A stretch of DNA of 54,286 bases from Sphingomonadaceae bacterium (GTDB lineage Bacteria; Pseudomonadota; Alphaproteobacteria; Sphingomonadales; Sphingomonadaceae): positions 1-54,286 of the forward strand of contig CANGQZ010000002.1 in NCBI GenBank assembly GCA_947455865.1, in the 5' to 3' direction. This document shows, piece by piece, positions 9,050 to 18,956 of this stretch (the stretch's first letter is position 1; every line of letters begins with the position of its first letter). A model generated the notes under the pieces. It was given only the letters and a program-made list of their open reading frames with translations, ran no database searches and was not told the origin of the DNA. A program made the position numbers and the translations under genes.

Positions 9050-10713
9050 CGCTGGGTCGTCTCCCACTCTGGCGCGACGTAGAACGGCGCGTTGGACGCA
9101 GGCAGCAGCGGCTTGCCGAGGATGTGGTCCGCCCCCTTTTCGCCGATCATGATGGTTGGCGCGTTGAGGTTGCCGGTGGTGACGGACGGCATCACCGAGC
9201 TGTCGACCACGCGCAGGCCTTCCACGCCGATCACCCGCAGTTCGCTATCGACCACCGCCATCGGATCGTCCGCCGCGCCCATCTTGCAAGTGCACGATGG
9301 ATGGTAGGCGCTTTCCACCTTGCTGGCGATGAAGGCATCGATCGCTTCGTCGCTGGTGACGCCCTCGCCCGGCTGGATCTCGCGGCCGCGCCACGGCTTA
9401 AAGGCGGGCTGTTCGAAGATTTCGCGCGTCAGCCGCACGCAGGCGCGCATTTCCTCCCAATCGTCGGGATGGCTGAGGTAGTTGAAGCGGATCACCGGCT
9501 TGTCGTGCGGATCGGCCGAGCGCAGCGTCACCGTCCCCCGGCTTTTTGAACGCATCGGGCCGACGTGGGCCTGAAAGCCGTGTTCGCTGGCGAGCGAGTT
9601 GCCGTCATAGCTGACCGCCATCGGGAAGAAGTGATACTGGATATCCGGATAGCGCACGCCCGCCTTGCTGCGGATGAAGCCGCAGGTCTCGAAATGGTTG
9701 GTTGCGCCAAGGCCAGAGCGCAGGAACAGCCAGCGCGCGCCTACCATGGCTTTGCCCATCAGGTTGGCATAGCGGTAGAGCGTCACCGGCTGAGTGCAGG
9801 CGACTTGAAAGTAGAACTCGAGGTGGTCCTGCAGATTGGCGCCCACCCCCGGCCGGTCTGCCACCAGCGGGATGCCGTTTGCCGCTAGTTCCGCCGCCGG
9901 GCCGATGCCTGAGAGTTTGAGCAGTTGCGGCGAATTGATCGGCCCGCCCGCCAGGATCACTTCACGCGCCGCGCGCGCTTCGTGCATTCGTCCGCCCTGT
10001 TCATAGGCCACGCCAATGGCGCGTTTGCCCTCGAACAGGATCCGGCTGACCAGAGCGCCGGTCACCACCTTCACGTTTGGCCGCTTCATGGCAGGGCGCA
10101 GATAGGCCTTGGCGGCCGAGCAGCGTTCGCCCTTGCGCACGGTCATGTCCATCCGGCCGAAGCCTTCCTGCCGGAAACCGTTGACATCATCGGTCAGCGC
10201 GTAGCCCGCCTGTGCCGCGGCATCGAACCACGCCTGATTGAGCGGATTGTTGAGCGATCCATAGCAGGTATCGAGCTGCCCCTCGCCGCCGCGATAGGCA
10301 TCCCCGCCCTCGGCCCGGCGCTCGGCGCGTTTGAAATAGGGCAGCACCGCGGCATAGTTCCAGCCGCGCGCGCCTTCTTCCTCCCAGCGCTCGAAATCGA
10401 GCGGGTTGCCGCGAATGTAGACAAGGCCGTTGATCGATGACGAACCGCCCAGCCCCTTGCCGCGCGGGGTGTGCAGGCGGCGGCCGCCAAGGTGCGCCTC
10501 GGGCTCGCTCTCGTACTGCCAGTTCCACCGCTTGGTGTTCATCGGGATGGCCAGCGCGCTGGGCATCTGGATGTAGATCGATTGGTCCGATCCGCCGAAT
10601 TCCAGCACCAGCACGCGGGCAGTGCCGTCCGCGCTCAGCCGGTCCGCCAGCACGCAGCCGGCCGATCCGGCCCCGACGATGATGTAGTCCCAGTTGCCCT
10701 CAGTATGGGGCAT
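9046..10713 (-). CDS. betA: Choline dehydrogenase (GMC flavoprotein)
   Basis: This 555-residue GMC oxidoreductase oxidises choline to betaine aldehyde. The FAD motif is at the N-terminus ([19 protein letters not shown]), and [18 protein letters not shown] is the GMC signature near residue 90. The catalytic His471 lies in [12 protein letters not shown], with the conserved NLNAPT stretch around residues 515-520. Length and motifs match E. coli BetA (556 residues). It overlaps betB by 14 bases and the permease start by four. No BetI regulator is adjacent. A more distant GMC enzyme is encoded at 18932-20563. Confidence 0.92.
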   Translation of the reverse strand: MPHTEGNWDYIIVGAGSAGCVLADRLSADGTARVLVLEFGGSDQSIYIQMPSALAIPMNTKRWNWQYESEPEAHLGGRRLHTPRGKGLGGSSSINGLVYIRGNPLDFERWEEEGARGWNYAAVLPYFKRAERRAEGGDAYRGGEGQLDTCYGSLNNPLNQAWFDAAAQAGYALTDDVNGFRQEGFGRMDMTVRKGERCSAAKAYLRPAMKRPNVKVVTGALVSRILFEGKRAIGVAYEQGGRMHEARAAREVILAGGPINSPQLLKLSGIGPAAELAANGIPLVADRPGVGANLQDHLEFYFQVACTQPVTLYRYANLMGKAMVGARWLFLRSGLGATNHFETCGFIRSKAGVRYPDIQYHFFPMAVSYDGNSLASEHGFQAHVGPMRSKSRGTVTLRSADPHDKPVIRFNYLSHPDDWEEMRACVRLTREIFEQPAFKPWRGREIQPGEGVTSDEAIDAFIASKVESAYHPSCTCKMGAADDPMAVVDSELRVIGVEGLRVVDSSVMPSVTTGNLNAPTIMIGEKGADHILGKPLLPASNAPFYVAPEWETTQR

Positions 10714-12106
10714 CGATCGGCTCCATCGCCACGTAAACGCCCTTCAGGCGGGTAAAGTGCTGGAGCGCGGCGGCGCTGTTTTCGAAGCCGATCCCCGATT
10801 GCTTGAAGCCGCCGAACGGCATCTCGATCGGGCAGATGTTGTACGTGTTGATCCAGCACGATCCGGCATCGAGTGCGGCGATCACGCGGTGTGCGCGGGT
10901 GAGGTCGTTGGTGAACACGGCGGCGGACAGGCCAAATTCGGTGTCGTTGGCGCGGGCGATCACCTCGTCCTCGTCGTCGAACGCCAGCACCGTCATCACC
11001 GGGCCGAAGATTTCCTCGCGCACCACGGTCATCCCGTCATCGCAGGCGGTGAATATCGTGGGCGCAACGTAATTGCCCCCGGCCGGCACGCCCTCGGTCA
11101 CCCGGTGGCCGCCGGTGAGCACGTGCGCGCCTTCGGCCTTTCCCTGTGCGATATAGCCCAGCACCTTGTCGCAGTGCGCAGCCGATATCAGCGCCCCCAT
11201 CTGCGTCGCGGGATCGAGCGGATTGCCTAGCCGAATAGCCTCGGTCCGCGCCTTCAACTTGGGCAGGAAAGCATCGAGCCCGCTGCGGTGGACAAACACG
11301 CGCGTCCCGTTCGAGCAGACTTCGCCCGCCGAATAGAAATTGGCGAGCAGCGCGCCGGAAACCGCATTGTCGAGATCGGCATCGGCAAACACGATCAGAG
11401 GCGATTTGCCGCCAAGCTCCATCGTCACGTTCTTCAGCGTGGGCGCGGCATCGGCCATGATCCGCCGTCCGGTGGGCACGCTGCCAGTGAGCGAAATCTT
11501 GGCAATGCCGGGGTGGCGGCTGATCAACTGGCCGGTTTCGCCAAAGCCCAGCACCACCTGGAACAGCCCTTCGGGCAGGCCTGCCTCTCGGTAGATCTTC
11601 TCGAGTTCCAAGGCGGTCAGCGGGGTCAGTTCGGAGGGCTTGAAGATCACGGCGTTGCCGCAGGCCAGCGCCGGGGCCGATTTCCAGCAGGCTATCTGGA
11701 TCGGATAATTCCACGCGCCGATCGCCGCGCAGATCCCCAGCGGCTCGCGCCGGGTATAGCCGAATGCCCCGGGGCCCAGATCGATATGCTCGCCGGCGAT
11801 GGTCGGCGCGATCCCGGCAAAGAACTCCAGGCAGTCCGCGCCCGAGATGACATCGACCACCAGGGTTTCCTGAATCGGCTTGCCGGTATCGAGCGTTTCC
11901 AGCCGGGCCAGTTCGTCATTGCGTGCGCGCAGCAGGTCTGCCGCGCGGCGCAGTATCCGGCCGCGCTCGGTCCCAGTCTGCCGCGCCCATGCCTTCTGGG
12001 CGGCGGCGGCGCGCGCCACCGCCGCGTCGATTTCGGCAGCGCCTGCGATCGGCAGCGTCGCCAGCTTTTCCCCCGTGGCGGGATTGAATGTGTCGAATGT
12101 AGCCAT
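10700..12106 (-). CDS. betB: Betaine aldehyde dehydrogenase
   Basis: This NAD(P)-dependent aldehyde dehydrogenase of 468 residues converts betaine aldehyde to glycine betaine. The catalytic residues are Glu230 (MELGGKSP) and Cys264 ([11 protein letters not shown]), and the cofactor fold is marked by [21 protein letters not shown]. The substrate-side residues [12 protein letters not shown] are typical of BetB. The ATG at 12106 ([13 protein letters not shown]) was chosen over upstream starts because the added residues do not resemble the family. It overlaps betA by 14 bases and follows the TonB receptor gene by 67 bases. Confidence 0.93.
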   Translation of the reverse strand: MATFDTFNPATGEKLATLPIAGAAEIDAAVARAAAAQKAWARQTGTERGRILRRAADLLRARNDELARLETLDTGKPIQETLVVDVISGADCLEFFAGIAPTIAGEHIDLGPGAFGYTRREPLGICAAIGAWNYPIQIACWKSAPALACGNAVIFKPSELTPLTALELEKIYREAGLPEGLFQVVLGFGETGQLISRHPGIAKISLTGSVPTGRRIMADAAPTLKNVTMELGGKSPLIVFADADLDNAVSGALLANFYSAGEVCSNGTRVFVHRSGLDAFLPKLKARTEAIRLGNPLDPATQMGALISAAHCDKVLGYIAQGKAEGAHVLTGGHRVTEGVPAGGNYVAPTIFTACDDGMTVVREEIFGPVMTVLAFDDEDEVIARANDTEFGLSAAVFTNDLTRAHRVIAALDAGSCWINTYNICPIEMPFGGFKQSGIGFENSAAALQHFTRLKGVYVAMEPIDAPY

Positions 12107-12131
12107 GCGGGTGTGTCGCAGCTCCAGTTGA

Positions 12132-12161
12132 GCGCCCCCTCCCCAGCGGAGGAGAGGGCGC
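12132..12161 (-). other. Stem-loop between the TonB receptor and betB
   Basis: The 67-bp spacer carries an inverted repeat: GCGCCC plus CCTCC on one arm and GGAGG plus GGGCGC on the other, with a short bulge and a CCAGC loop. There is no T-run after it on the coding strand, so it is a poor intrinsic terminator. It may be an mRNA-stabilising or processing hairpin that sets the ratio of receptor to enzymes. Confidence 0.4.
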
Positions 12162-12173
12162 CAGCATTCAGCG

Positions 12174-14618
12174 TCAGCTCCCGAAGTGATAGACCGCCGA
12201 AACGCCCCAGGTCCGCGGCTTGGCATAGACGCCGGTGGTGTAACCCCAGAACGTCGATGCATCGAAGGCATAGACCCGGTACTTGCGTTCGAACACGTTG
12301 TTCACGAAAACCGCCAGATCGAGGTTCGTGCCCGCCGGGCTGAGGCCCACGCGCACGTTTTCGACATGGTAGGCTTTCTCGCGTTCGACCGGGGCGCACA
12401 GCACGGTGAAGCAGAACTTGCCGGTATAAAGCGCATCTGCCTGAAGCGAGGCGCGGCCGATCCCGGTATCGAATTCGTAGCGCACCAGCGCATTGCCCGC
12501 AAAGCCCGGGGCCTGCGGCAGATCGCTGGTCTTGATGGTCGCGCCATCGGGCAGGAGCACGTCCTTCACTTCGCTGTCCTGCACTGCACCGCTCAGCTGC
12601 AGGGTCAGGCCGGGGATCGGGTGGCTGGTGATGTCCGCCTCGATGCCCTTGATCTTGGCAGGCAGGTTGCGCACGACCTGCGCCGCGAACACCTGCACAA
12701 ACGCCTGATAATTCTTGTAGTCATAGTAGAACGCCGCAACGTTCAACTGGGTGTTGCCGCCAAGCTTGGCCTTCAGGCCCACTTCATAGGCGTTGAGCGT
12801 TTCGGGGCGGTAGGGGATGTTGTTCAGGACATCGACCAGCTGCGTCGGGAACGGCGTACCGGTCGAGAAGGTGAACCCGCCCGATTTCGATCCGCGGTTG
12901 TAGCTGGCGTAGATCAGCGTGTCCGGGGTCGGCTTATAGTCGATTTCGGCCCGTGCGGTGACGCCGCGGAAGGTCGGGTTGGCGGCATTTGGCAGGGTGG
13001 TAACCCCCGAGAGCAGGCCGCTGTTGTAGCTCCACGATCCCGGCGTCACCGTCCCTGTCGTGTCGGTGTACGAGATGTTGTCCGGTCCGAAGTGCAGTGA
13101 GAGTGCGTAGGGTCCGGCAGCGGCCACCGCGTCATAGATGCCTCGCTTCTTGTCCTGCCAGTAGCGCACGCCGCCGATCAGCTTGAGCTGGTCGCTGATC
13201 TTCCATTCGTCCTGCGCGAAGAACGCGAAGCTCTCCGTGCGCTGGGTGAAGTTGACGTTCGGATCATACTGAATGAACGGCACCGCATATTTTGCGGCGA
13301 ACTTGCCGTCGATGATCATGCCGAAGGCACCCACGGTCAGGTAATTCTGGCCGAGCGTGGCGGCGAGGCGCAGCTCCTGCGTGTACTGGTTGGTGTTGGC
13401 CCGCTGGAAGAACACGGTGCCCGATTCATAGCAGGTCACGCTCTGCGCCGGGGCCGGGCATGGCCCTGGCGAGCGGGGAATTCCGTTTTCCACATAGGGG
13501 AACTCGGGCACGCTATCGCCCTGTTCGATGTAGAACTTGCTGAGGTGCTGGTAGTCAGTGATCGAGGTCACATCGACCGCACCCAGCCTGGCATCGAGCC
13601 GCAGGGTGGCGCCGAACACCTTGCGATCGACAAAGGCATCGCCCGTGCCGGCAGTGCGCCACGGATTGCCGCCCTGCGAAGGGGTGATCGCCGGATTGGC
13701 ATAGCCGTTGCCGGTGGTGCCGGTGGTACCCCAGTAGCCGCAATCCTCGTTCGGGCCGAGGAATTCACCCTGGAACTGCGCGTTCGGGCAGGTCGGCTCC
13801 ATCGAATAGATGCCCGCCTGCCGCTCCTTGTCGGCCTGAGTGTAGCGGACGGTCAGCTTGGCCTTGAAGTCGGAACTCGGCTTCCACAGCAGGATGCCGC
13901 GCAGGGCCCAGTGGTTGTCCGCCCCGCGATCGGCCTGCCCGGGGGTGATGTTCTTGATGTAGCCATCATCGCGGGTGTACTGGCCGGAAATGCGCGCGGT
14001 CAGGTTTTCGGCCAGCGCGCCGGACAGCGCGCCCTCGATGATCGCCTGATTGTAGCGGCCATAGGTTCCGGAGATGTAGCCATCGAGCTTTTCGGTCGGC
14101 TGGGCGGAAATGAACTGCACCGCGCCGCCGGTGGCGTTGCGGCCGAACAGGGTGCCCTGCGGCCCGCGCAGCGCTTCCACGCGCGCCAGATCGAACACCG
14201 GGAAGCTCGCCGCGGTGATCGACGAGGTATAGCTATCGTCCTGATAGACTGCGACCGGGGGTTCCTGCTGATCGCCGTAGTCGTTCTGCGACACGCCGCG
14301 GATGTTGTAGACCACCTGCGAGCTGCCATATGCGTTGAACTTCAGGTTCGGAATGGCGCGTACCACGTCGGTCGCATTGGTGATGTTGAGCGCCTTGATC
14401 TCCTTGCCGCTGAGCACGGAAACCGCGATGCCGACATCGTTGAGCTTCTGCTCGCGCCGCTGGGCGGTGACCACGATTTCGCCCGGCGGCGGGGTGACGG
14501 CGGCGGTGTCGGCTGCGTCCTGTGCCATGGCAACCGGGGTCCACAGCATGGCGATGGCAACACTCGTCGCCGCAGTGCCGGCGCGCAGGCCAGCGCGTTT
14601 TCCCAAAAGCGTCGTCAT
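12174..14618 (-). CDS. TonB-dependent outer-membrane receptor, copy 1
   Basis: This 814-residue TonB-dependent receptor has a signal peptide ending near AMAQD, then a TonB-box/plug region ([12 protein letters not shown], then the plug stretch with VRGPQG-like [16 protein letters not shown]) and a 22-strand barrel. It ends in YHFGS instead of the usual terminal Phe. Two adjacent ATGs occur at 14621 and 14618; the second has better spacing from AGGGAG. Its position directly upstream of betB-betA suggests uptake of a choline- or betaine-containing compound, possibly larger than choline itself, since small amines pass through porins. The ligand is inferred. Confidence 0.9.
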   Translation of the reverse strand: MTTLLGKRAGLRAGTAATSVAIAMLWTPVAMAQDAADTAAVTPPPGEIVVTAQRREQKLNDVGIAVSVLSGKEIKALNITNATDVVRAIPNLKFNAYGSSQVVYNIRGVSQNDYGDQQEPPVAVYQDDSYTSSITAASFPVFDLARVEALRGPQGTLFGRNATGGAVQFISAQPTEKLDGYISGTYGRYNQAIIEGALSGALAENLTARISGQYTRDDGYIKNITPGQADRGADNHWALRGILLWKPSSDFKAKLTVRYTQADKERQAGIYSMEPTCPNAQFQGEFLGPNEDCGYWGTTGTTGNGYANPAITPSQGGNPWRTAGTGDAFVDRKVFGATLRLDARLGAVDVTSITDYQHLSKFYIEQGDSVPEFPYVENGIPRSPGPCPAPAQSVTCYESGTVFFQRANTNQYTQELRLAATLGQNYLTVGAFGMIIDGKFAAKYAVPFIQYDPNVNFTQRTESFAFFAQDEWKISDQLKLIGGVRYWQDKKRGIYDAVAAAGPYALSLHFGPDNISYTDTTGTVTPGSWSYNSGLLSGVTTLPNAANPTFRGVTARAEIDYKPTPDTLIYASYNRGSKSGGFTFSTGTPFPTQLVDVLNNIPYRPETLNAYEVGLKAKLGGNTQLNVAAFYYDYKNYQAFVQVFAAQVVRNLPAKIKGIEADITSHPIPGLTLQLSGAVQDSEVKDVLLPDGATIKTSDLPQAPGFAGNALVRYEFDTGIGRASLQADALYTGKFCFTVLCAPVEREKAYHVENVRVGLSPAGTNLDLAVFVNNVFERKYRVYAFDASTFWGYTTGVYAKPRTWGVSAVYHFGS

Positions 14619-14990
14619 CATGATCTCCCTGAATGACCCTGTGCCCGGGCATCGTCTCCGCTGGCCAAAAGGTGCCGCGTTGACGCGCGTGCGGCAAGGA
14701 TACACCGTTCACCGGATCGAAGATACTCGGCGCCGGAGTTTCGATAAAGAGATTTAAAAACAACGCAGTAAGCGGTGCGCCGGCATAAATCCAACTGATA
14801 GTCAGGATAAGAATTCTCCATGTCGCCGCCACCGCAGTTGGCGGCACCGCCGGAAAGGCCGCAAATGTTGCTGGGGCGGGTCTTGCGCCATGTCCTCGGC
14901 TCATGGCGCCTTCGGTTTTTTGGAGCGCAACCGGCGGTGCTTTTGGGCTAAGCTGCGGCGCTCTCAGTCGACTATGGCTGCTGCAACGAT
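14619..14990. promoter_or_regulatory. Divergent intergenic region between TonB receptor 1 and the 2OG-oxygenase operon
   Basis: These 372 bases separate two divergent operons and must hold both promoters. The left part is AT-rich around 14745-14820 (AGATTTAAAAACAAC and GATAAGAATTC), unlike the surroundings. A GGCGG-CA-CCGCC dyad lies at 14840-14851. No coding frame, RNA gene or clear sigma-70 promoter could be supported. The plus-strand gene at 14991 has no good ribosome site. Confidence 0.4.
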
Positions 14991-16154
14991 ATGAGTGTCG
15001 CCATGCCCCAAACAGTCTCCCCCACAGCAACCCTGCCAGCAGACAACGTCCGCATCACCGCCACCGGTGTGGAACTGGTGTTGCCCGATGGCCGGCCCGC
15101 CTATTTCAACGCATGCTGGCTGCGCGACAATTGCGCCACCTCGTTCGACCGGGAAACGCGCGAGCGCACCTTCGATATCTTCCACCTCGCGCAGGAACCC
15201 CACCCGCAATCGGCGCGGATTGCCGGTGACATGCTGGAAATCGAATGGGCGGGCGAAGCCCACGTCAGCCGCTATCCGCTGGCATGGCTGGCAGGCTATG
15301 CGCAAGGTGCGCGCCGGGCCGACCCGGCCGATCTGCCGCGCCGGGCGTGGTACGCCGATCATTATGCCGGGCTGGCCCGCTTCCGCCACGCCGATCTGAT
15401 CGCCGATCCCGGCGCGGTGGCGCAGTGGCTACGCGCGGTAATCGTCGAGGGTGTGGCCATCGTCACCGACATGCCGGATAGCGACGCCGGGCTGACTGAT
15501 CTGGTGCGGCTGATGGGCCATGTCCGGCCGACGTTCTTCGGTGAATACTTCGATGTCACCACCCACATCGCGCCGACCAACCTGGCCTACACCGCCAAGG
15601 CGCTGGAACTGCACACCGATACCCCGGCCGAAGACATGGCCCCGGGCGTGCAGTTTCTCCACTGCCGCTCGAACAGCGTATCGGGCGGGGACAACCTGTT
15701 TCTCGATGGCGTGGCGGTCGCCAACGATCTGCGCGCGCAATATCCGGACGATTTCCGTCTGCTCGCCGAAACTGCCGTGCCGTTCTATTGCGAGCACGAC
15801 ACCTACGATGTCCGTTCGCGCCAGCGCGTGATCGAACTTGACGATCACGGAGAAGTCTCGGGCGTAACGATCAGCCAGCACATGGCCGATGTGTTCGATC
15901 TGCCGCAGCACCAACTGGATGCCTATTACCCCGCCTTCTGCCGCTTTGGCCGGATGCTGCAGGACGATAAATACGTGATGCGCTTCCGGCTGGGGGCGGG
16001 CGAGTGCATCGTGTTCGACAATCACCGCATTGTCCATGGCCGCGCCGCCTATTCCGCCACTAGCGGCGAGCGCTATCTGCGCGGCTGCTATGCGGATCGC
16101 GGCGAGATGCGCAGCACTTATCGCGCGCTGGTGGGTGAGGGCCGCTTCAAGTGA
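14991..16154 (+). CDS. Gamma-butyrobetaine hydroxylase-family 2-oxoglutarate/Fe(II) dioxygenase
   Basis: This 387-residue enzyme has an N-terminal DUF971-like domain (CWLRDNC at 42-48) and a TauD-type catalytic domain. The iron ligands are His208 and Asp210 (LELHTDTP) and His349 (NHRIVHGR), with Arg361 as the probable 2-oxoglutarate anchor; the spacing is very close to human BBOX1. Known members hydroxylate gamma-butyrobetaine to carnitine or trimethyllysine at C3. The zinc cysteines that normally follow RDNC are missing here (RDNCATSFDRE), so the N-terminal zinc site looks lost and the substrate may differ. It is coupled by a GTGA overlap to the class II aldolase. An alternative start is the ATG at 15003. 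Confidence 0.88.
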   Translation: MSVAMPQTVSPTATLPADNVRITATGVELVLPDGRPAYFNACWLRDNCATSFDRETRERTFDIFHLAQEPHPQSARIAGDMLEIEWAGEAHVSRYPLAWLAGYAQGARRADPADLPRRAWYADHYAGLARFRHADLIADPGAVAQWLRAVIVEGVAIVTDMPDSDAGLTDLVRLMGHVRPTFFGEYFDVTTHIAPTNLAYTAKALELHTDTPAEDMAPGVQFLHCRSNSVSGGDNLFLDGVAVANDLRAQYPDDFRLLAETAVPFYCEHDTYDVRSRQRVIELDDHGEVSGVTISQHMADVFDLPQHQLDAYYPAFCRFGRMLQDDKYVMRFRLGAGECIVFDNHRIVHGRAAYSATSGERYLRGCYADRGEMRSTYRALVGEGRFK

Positions 16155-16882
16155 GCGAGGACTTGGGCGAGGCCGCGCAGCAGCAGTTGCGCAGTGATCT
16201 CGCGGCCGCGTTCCGGATCGTGGCGCAGCTGGGCTGGAGCGAATCCGTCGGCAACCATTTCAGCGCGGCGGTTTCGGCCGACGGCAAGCGCTTCCTGCTC
16301 AACCGCAAGTGGCAGCATTTCGCCGCGATCCGGCCCGAAGATCTCCTGCTGCTCGATGCCGACGATCCCGCGGTAATGGACCGCGACGATGCGCCGGACG
16401 CTTCGGCGTGGACGATCCACGGCACCATGCACCGGCTGTGCCCTGCGGCGCGGGTGATCATCCACTGCCACCCGCCTTACGCCACCGCGCTCGCCACCTT
16501 GCGCGATCCCACGCTCAAGCCGCTGGACAACAACACCGCGCGCTTCTTCAACCGGGTCGGCATCGATACCGGGTTCGGCGGCATCGCCGACGAGGCGGAG
16601 GAAGGGCTGCGACTGGTGCAGGCGATGGGCGGGCACAAAGTGCTGATGATGGGCAACCATGGCATCACTTGCACCGGCGAGACGGTGGCCGAGGCGTTTG
16701 AGGATCTCTATTTCTTCGAAAGGGCGGCACAGACGATGATCCTCGCCTATTCGACCGGCCAGCCGCTGGCGGTGCTGTCAGACGAGGTGGCGGAGAAGAC
16801 CGCGCGGGGGTGGGACGATTATCGCGGCATGGCCTTTGCCCACTTCGACCATCTCAAAGTGCAATTGCCGGCCTTGGCCTGA
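16151..16882 (+). CDS. Class II aldolase/adducin-family protein
   Basis: This 243-residue protein has the class II aldolase/adducin fold. Zinc ligands are visible as His105 and His107 (IIHCHPPYATALA) and His170 (GNHGITCTG). Family members cleave or decarboxylate hydroxy- or keto-acids; OtnC in acid-sugar pathways is a decarboxylase that works after a beta-hydroxyacid dehydrogenase of the type encoded at 18003. The GTG start at 16151 overlaps the dioxygenase stop, and the stop overlaps the next ATG by one base, so all three are translationally coupled. The substrate is unknown. Confidence 0.85.
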   Translation: MSEDLGEAAQQQLRSDLAAAFRIVAQLGWSESVGNHFSAAVSADGKRFLLNRKWQHFAAIRPEDLLLLDADDPAVMDRDDAPDASAWTIHGTMHRLCPAARVIIHCHPPYATALATLRDPTLKPLDNNTARFFNRVGIDTGFGGIADEAEEGLRLVQAMGGHKVLMMGNHGITCTGETVAEAFEDLYFFERAAQTMILAYSTGQPLAVLSDEVAEKTARGWDDYRGMAFAHFDHLKVQLPALA

Positions 16883-17967
16883 TGGTGATGGATGCCGTTC
16901 CCGCGACGATGGCGGCAGTGCTGCTCACCGGCAACGGCGGCTTCGATAAGCTGTCGTTCCGCGAAGATGTACCGGTGCCGGTGCCCGGCGCGGGCGAGGT
17001 GCTGATTCGCGTCGGCGCGGCGGGGGTCAACAACACCGATATCAACACCCGCACCGCGTGGTATTCGAAAGCCGTGGTCGCCGCGACCGAAGCGGGCGGA
17101 GGCGCCGGCTTTGCCGAAGCGCGCACCGAGGATTCGGGCTGGACCGGGGCCATCCCGCAATTCCCGCGCATTCAGGGGGCGGACGCCTGCGGGCGGATCG
17201 TCGCGGTGGGCAGCGGCGTCGATCCCGGCCGGATCGGCGAGCGGGTGCTGGTCGAACCGGTGTTCCATGGCGCAAGCCGGTTCGAGGCCATCTACTTCGG
17301 CTCCGAAGTCGATGGCGGGTTTGCGCAGTTCGCCCGCGTGCCCTCGCGCCACGCGCACCGCATTGCCTCGACGCTCAGCGATATAGAACTCGCCTCGTTC
17401 CCCTGCGCTTACTCGGCGGCCGAAAATATGCTGACCCGCGCCGCGCTGGCGGCGGGCGAGCGCGTGCTCATCACCGGCGCATCGGGCGGGGTGGGCTCGG
17501 CTGCGGTCCAGCTTGCGCACCGCCGCGGCGCCGAAGTGGCCGCGCTGGCCAGCCCCGACAAGGCCGAGGCGGTGCGCGCGCTGGGCGCCGCCCGCACCGA
17601 ACCGCGCGGGGCCGATTGCCTTGCGCTGTTCGGGCAGGAACATTTCGATGTGGTGATCGACATTGCCGGCGGCGATGGCTTTCCCGCCTTGCTGAATGTG
17701 CTGAAACGCGGCGGGCGCTATGCCGTGGCGGGCGCGATTTCCGGGCCGATCGCCCAGCTTGATCTGAGGACGCTGTACCTCAAGGACCTCTCGCTCTTCG
17801 GCTGCACCATCCTTGATCCCGGCGTATTTGCCAATCTGGTCGGCTACATCGAACGCGGCGAAATCCGCCCGGTCGTGGCCGCCACCTGGCCGCTGGCCCA
17901 GATCGTCACGGCGCAGCAGGCCTTTCTCGAAAAGCGGCACGTCGGCAAGATCGTGCTTGTCCCCTAA
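16882..17967 (+). CDS. Zinc-independent MDR oxidoreductase (quinone-oxidoreductase-like)
   Basis: This 361-residue medium-chain dehydrogenase/reductase has a GroES-like N-terminal domain (EVLIRVGAAGVNNTDINTR) and an NAD(P)H-binding Rossmann motif (ITGASGGVGSAAVQLAHRRG, about residues 196-215). The catalytic and structural zinc cysteines of alcohol dehydrogenases are absent, as in quinone oxidoreductases and enoyl reductases. The ATG at 16882 overlaps the aldolase stop as TGATG; an ATG at 16888 is also possible. It probably reduces or oxidises an intermediate made by the neighbouring dioxygenase and aldolase. Confidence 0.85.
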   Translation: MVMDAVPATMAAVLLTGNGGFDKLSFREDVPVPVPGAGEVLIRVGAAGVNNTDINTRTAWYSKAVVAATEAGGGAGFAEARTEDSGWTGAIPQFPRIQGADACGRIVAVGSGVDPGRIGERVLVEPVFHGASRFEAIYFGSEVDGGFAQFARVPSRHAHRIASTLSDIELASFPCAYSAAENMLTRAALAAGERVLITGASGGVGSAAVQLAHRRGAEVAALASPDKAEAVRALGAARTEPRGADCLALFGQEHFDVVIDIAGGDGFPALLNVLKRGGRYAVAGAISGPIAQLDLRTLYLKDLSLFGCTILDPGVFANLVGYIERGEIRPVVAATWPLAQIVTAQQAFLEKRHVGKIVLVP

Positions 17968-18002
17968 CCACACCGGCGCATCAATCAGGGAAGCGAATAG
18001 AC

Positions 18003-18956
18003 ATGAAGATCGGCTTTATCGGCCTCGGCAACGTCGGCGGCAAACTTGCCGGAAGCCTGATCCGCAACGGCCACGATGTGACGGTGCGCGATCTCAACCC
18101 GGAGCTCGTCGCCGAATTCGCCGCGCGCGGGGCGCATGTCGCGGCCAGCCCGCGCGAACTGGGCGAAGCTTGCGACGTGATCATCACCTGCCTGCCATCG
18201 CCGGCGGCCAGCGCGGCGGTGGCCGCGGGTCCGGACGGTTTCCTCGCCGTAATGCGCCCCGGGCAGGTGTGGATGGAGATGAGCACCACCGACTATGCCG
18301 AGGTGATCCGGCTGGGCGGGCTGGTCGAGGCGCGCGGCGCGCTGTTCATGGAATGCCCGGTCTCCGGTGGTTGCCACCGGGCAGATACCGGCAATATCGC
18401 GATCTTCGCCGGCGGCCCGCGCGAGGGGTTTGAGCGGGTCCTGCCGGTGCTGACCACGATGGGCCGCCGCATCCTCCACACCGGCGCGCTCGGCACCGCC
18501 TCGCAGCTCAAGGTGATGACCAACTACCTCTGCACCGTGCATCTGGTGGCGCTGGCCGAGGCGCTGACGGTGTGCAAGGCCACCGGGCTCGACATGAACA
18601 CCACGTACGAGGCGATCCGCATTTCGTCGGGCAACAGCTTTGTCCACGAAACCGAAAGCCAGGTGATCCTCAACGGCAGCCGCGACATCAATTTCACCAT
18701 GGACCTGGTGTCCAAGGATGTTGGCCTGTTCGACCGGATCGCGCATGAAGCGGGCGTGCCGGTCGAGCTCTCGCCGCTGATCGTGCGAATCTTCAAGGAA
18801 TCCGAAGCCGCTTTCGGCAGCCGCGAGTTTTCGCCCAACGTCATTCGCCGTTATGAAGAACCGCTTGGGATCAAGGTGCTGGGCACCGGCTTTCCGGCCG
18901 AAATGGTCGACGACGAACCCGAAGAACAGGGCTACGAAGTCGTGCCCCGGCGGTAA
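18003..18956 (+). CDS. Beta-hydroxyacid dehydrogenase (3-hydroxyisobutyrate dehydrogenase family)
   Basis: This 317-residue NAD(P)-dependent enzyme begins with the Rossmann motif IGFIGLGNVGG. It carries the family substrate motif ECPVSGGCHRADTG around residue 120 and a catalytic Lys170 (LKVMTNY). Members include HIBADH, tartronate semialdehyde reductase and LtnD; all act on beta-hydroxy acids. An AGGGAAG ribosome site precedes the ATG. It closes the dioxygenase operon, and its 3' end overlaps by 25 bases the end of the convergent GMC gene. A carnitine-like beta-hydroxy acid from the first enzyme would be a fitting substrate, but that is inference. Confidence 0.86.
   Translation: MKIGFIGLGNVGGKLAGSLIRNGHDVTVRDLNPELVAEFAARGAHVAASPRELGEACDVIITCLPSPAASAAVAAGPDGFLAVMRPGQVWMEMSTTDYAEVIRLGGLVEARGALFMECPVSGGCHRADTGNIAIFAGGPREGFERVLPVLTTMGRRILHTGALGTASQLKVMTNYLCTVHLVALAEALTVCKATGLDMNTTYEAIRISSGNSFVHETESQVILNGSRDINFTMDLVSKDVGLFDRIAHEAGVPVELSPLIVRIFKESEAAFGSREFSPNVIRRYEEPLGIKVLGTGFPAEMVDDEPEEQGYEVVPRR

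Noticed and set aside
12132-12161. Intrinsic terminator between TonB receptor 1 and betB
   Set aside because: The stem is interrupted and no T-run follows on the minus strand, so I list it only as a stem-loop.
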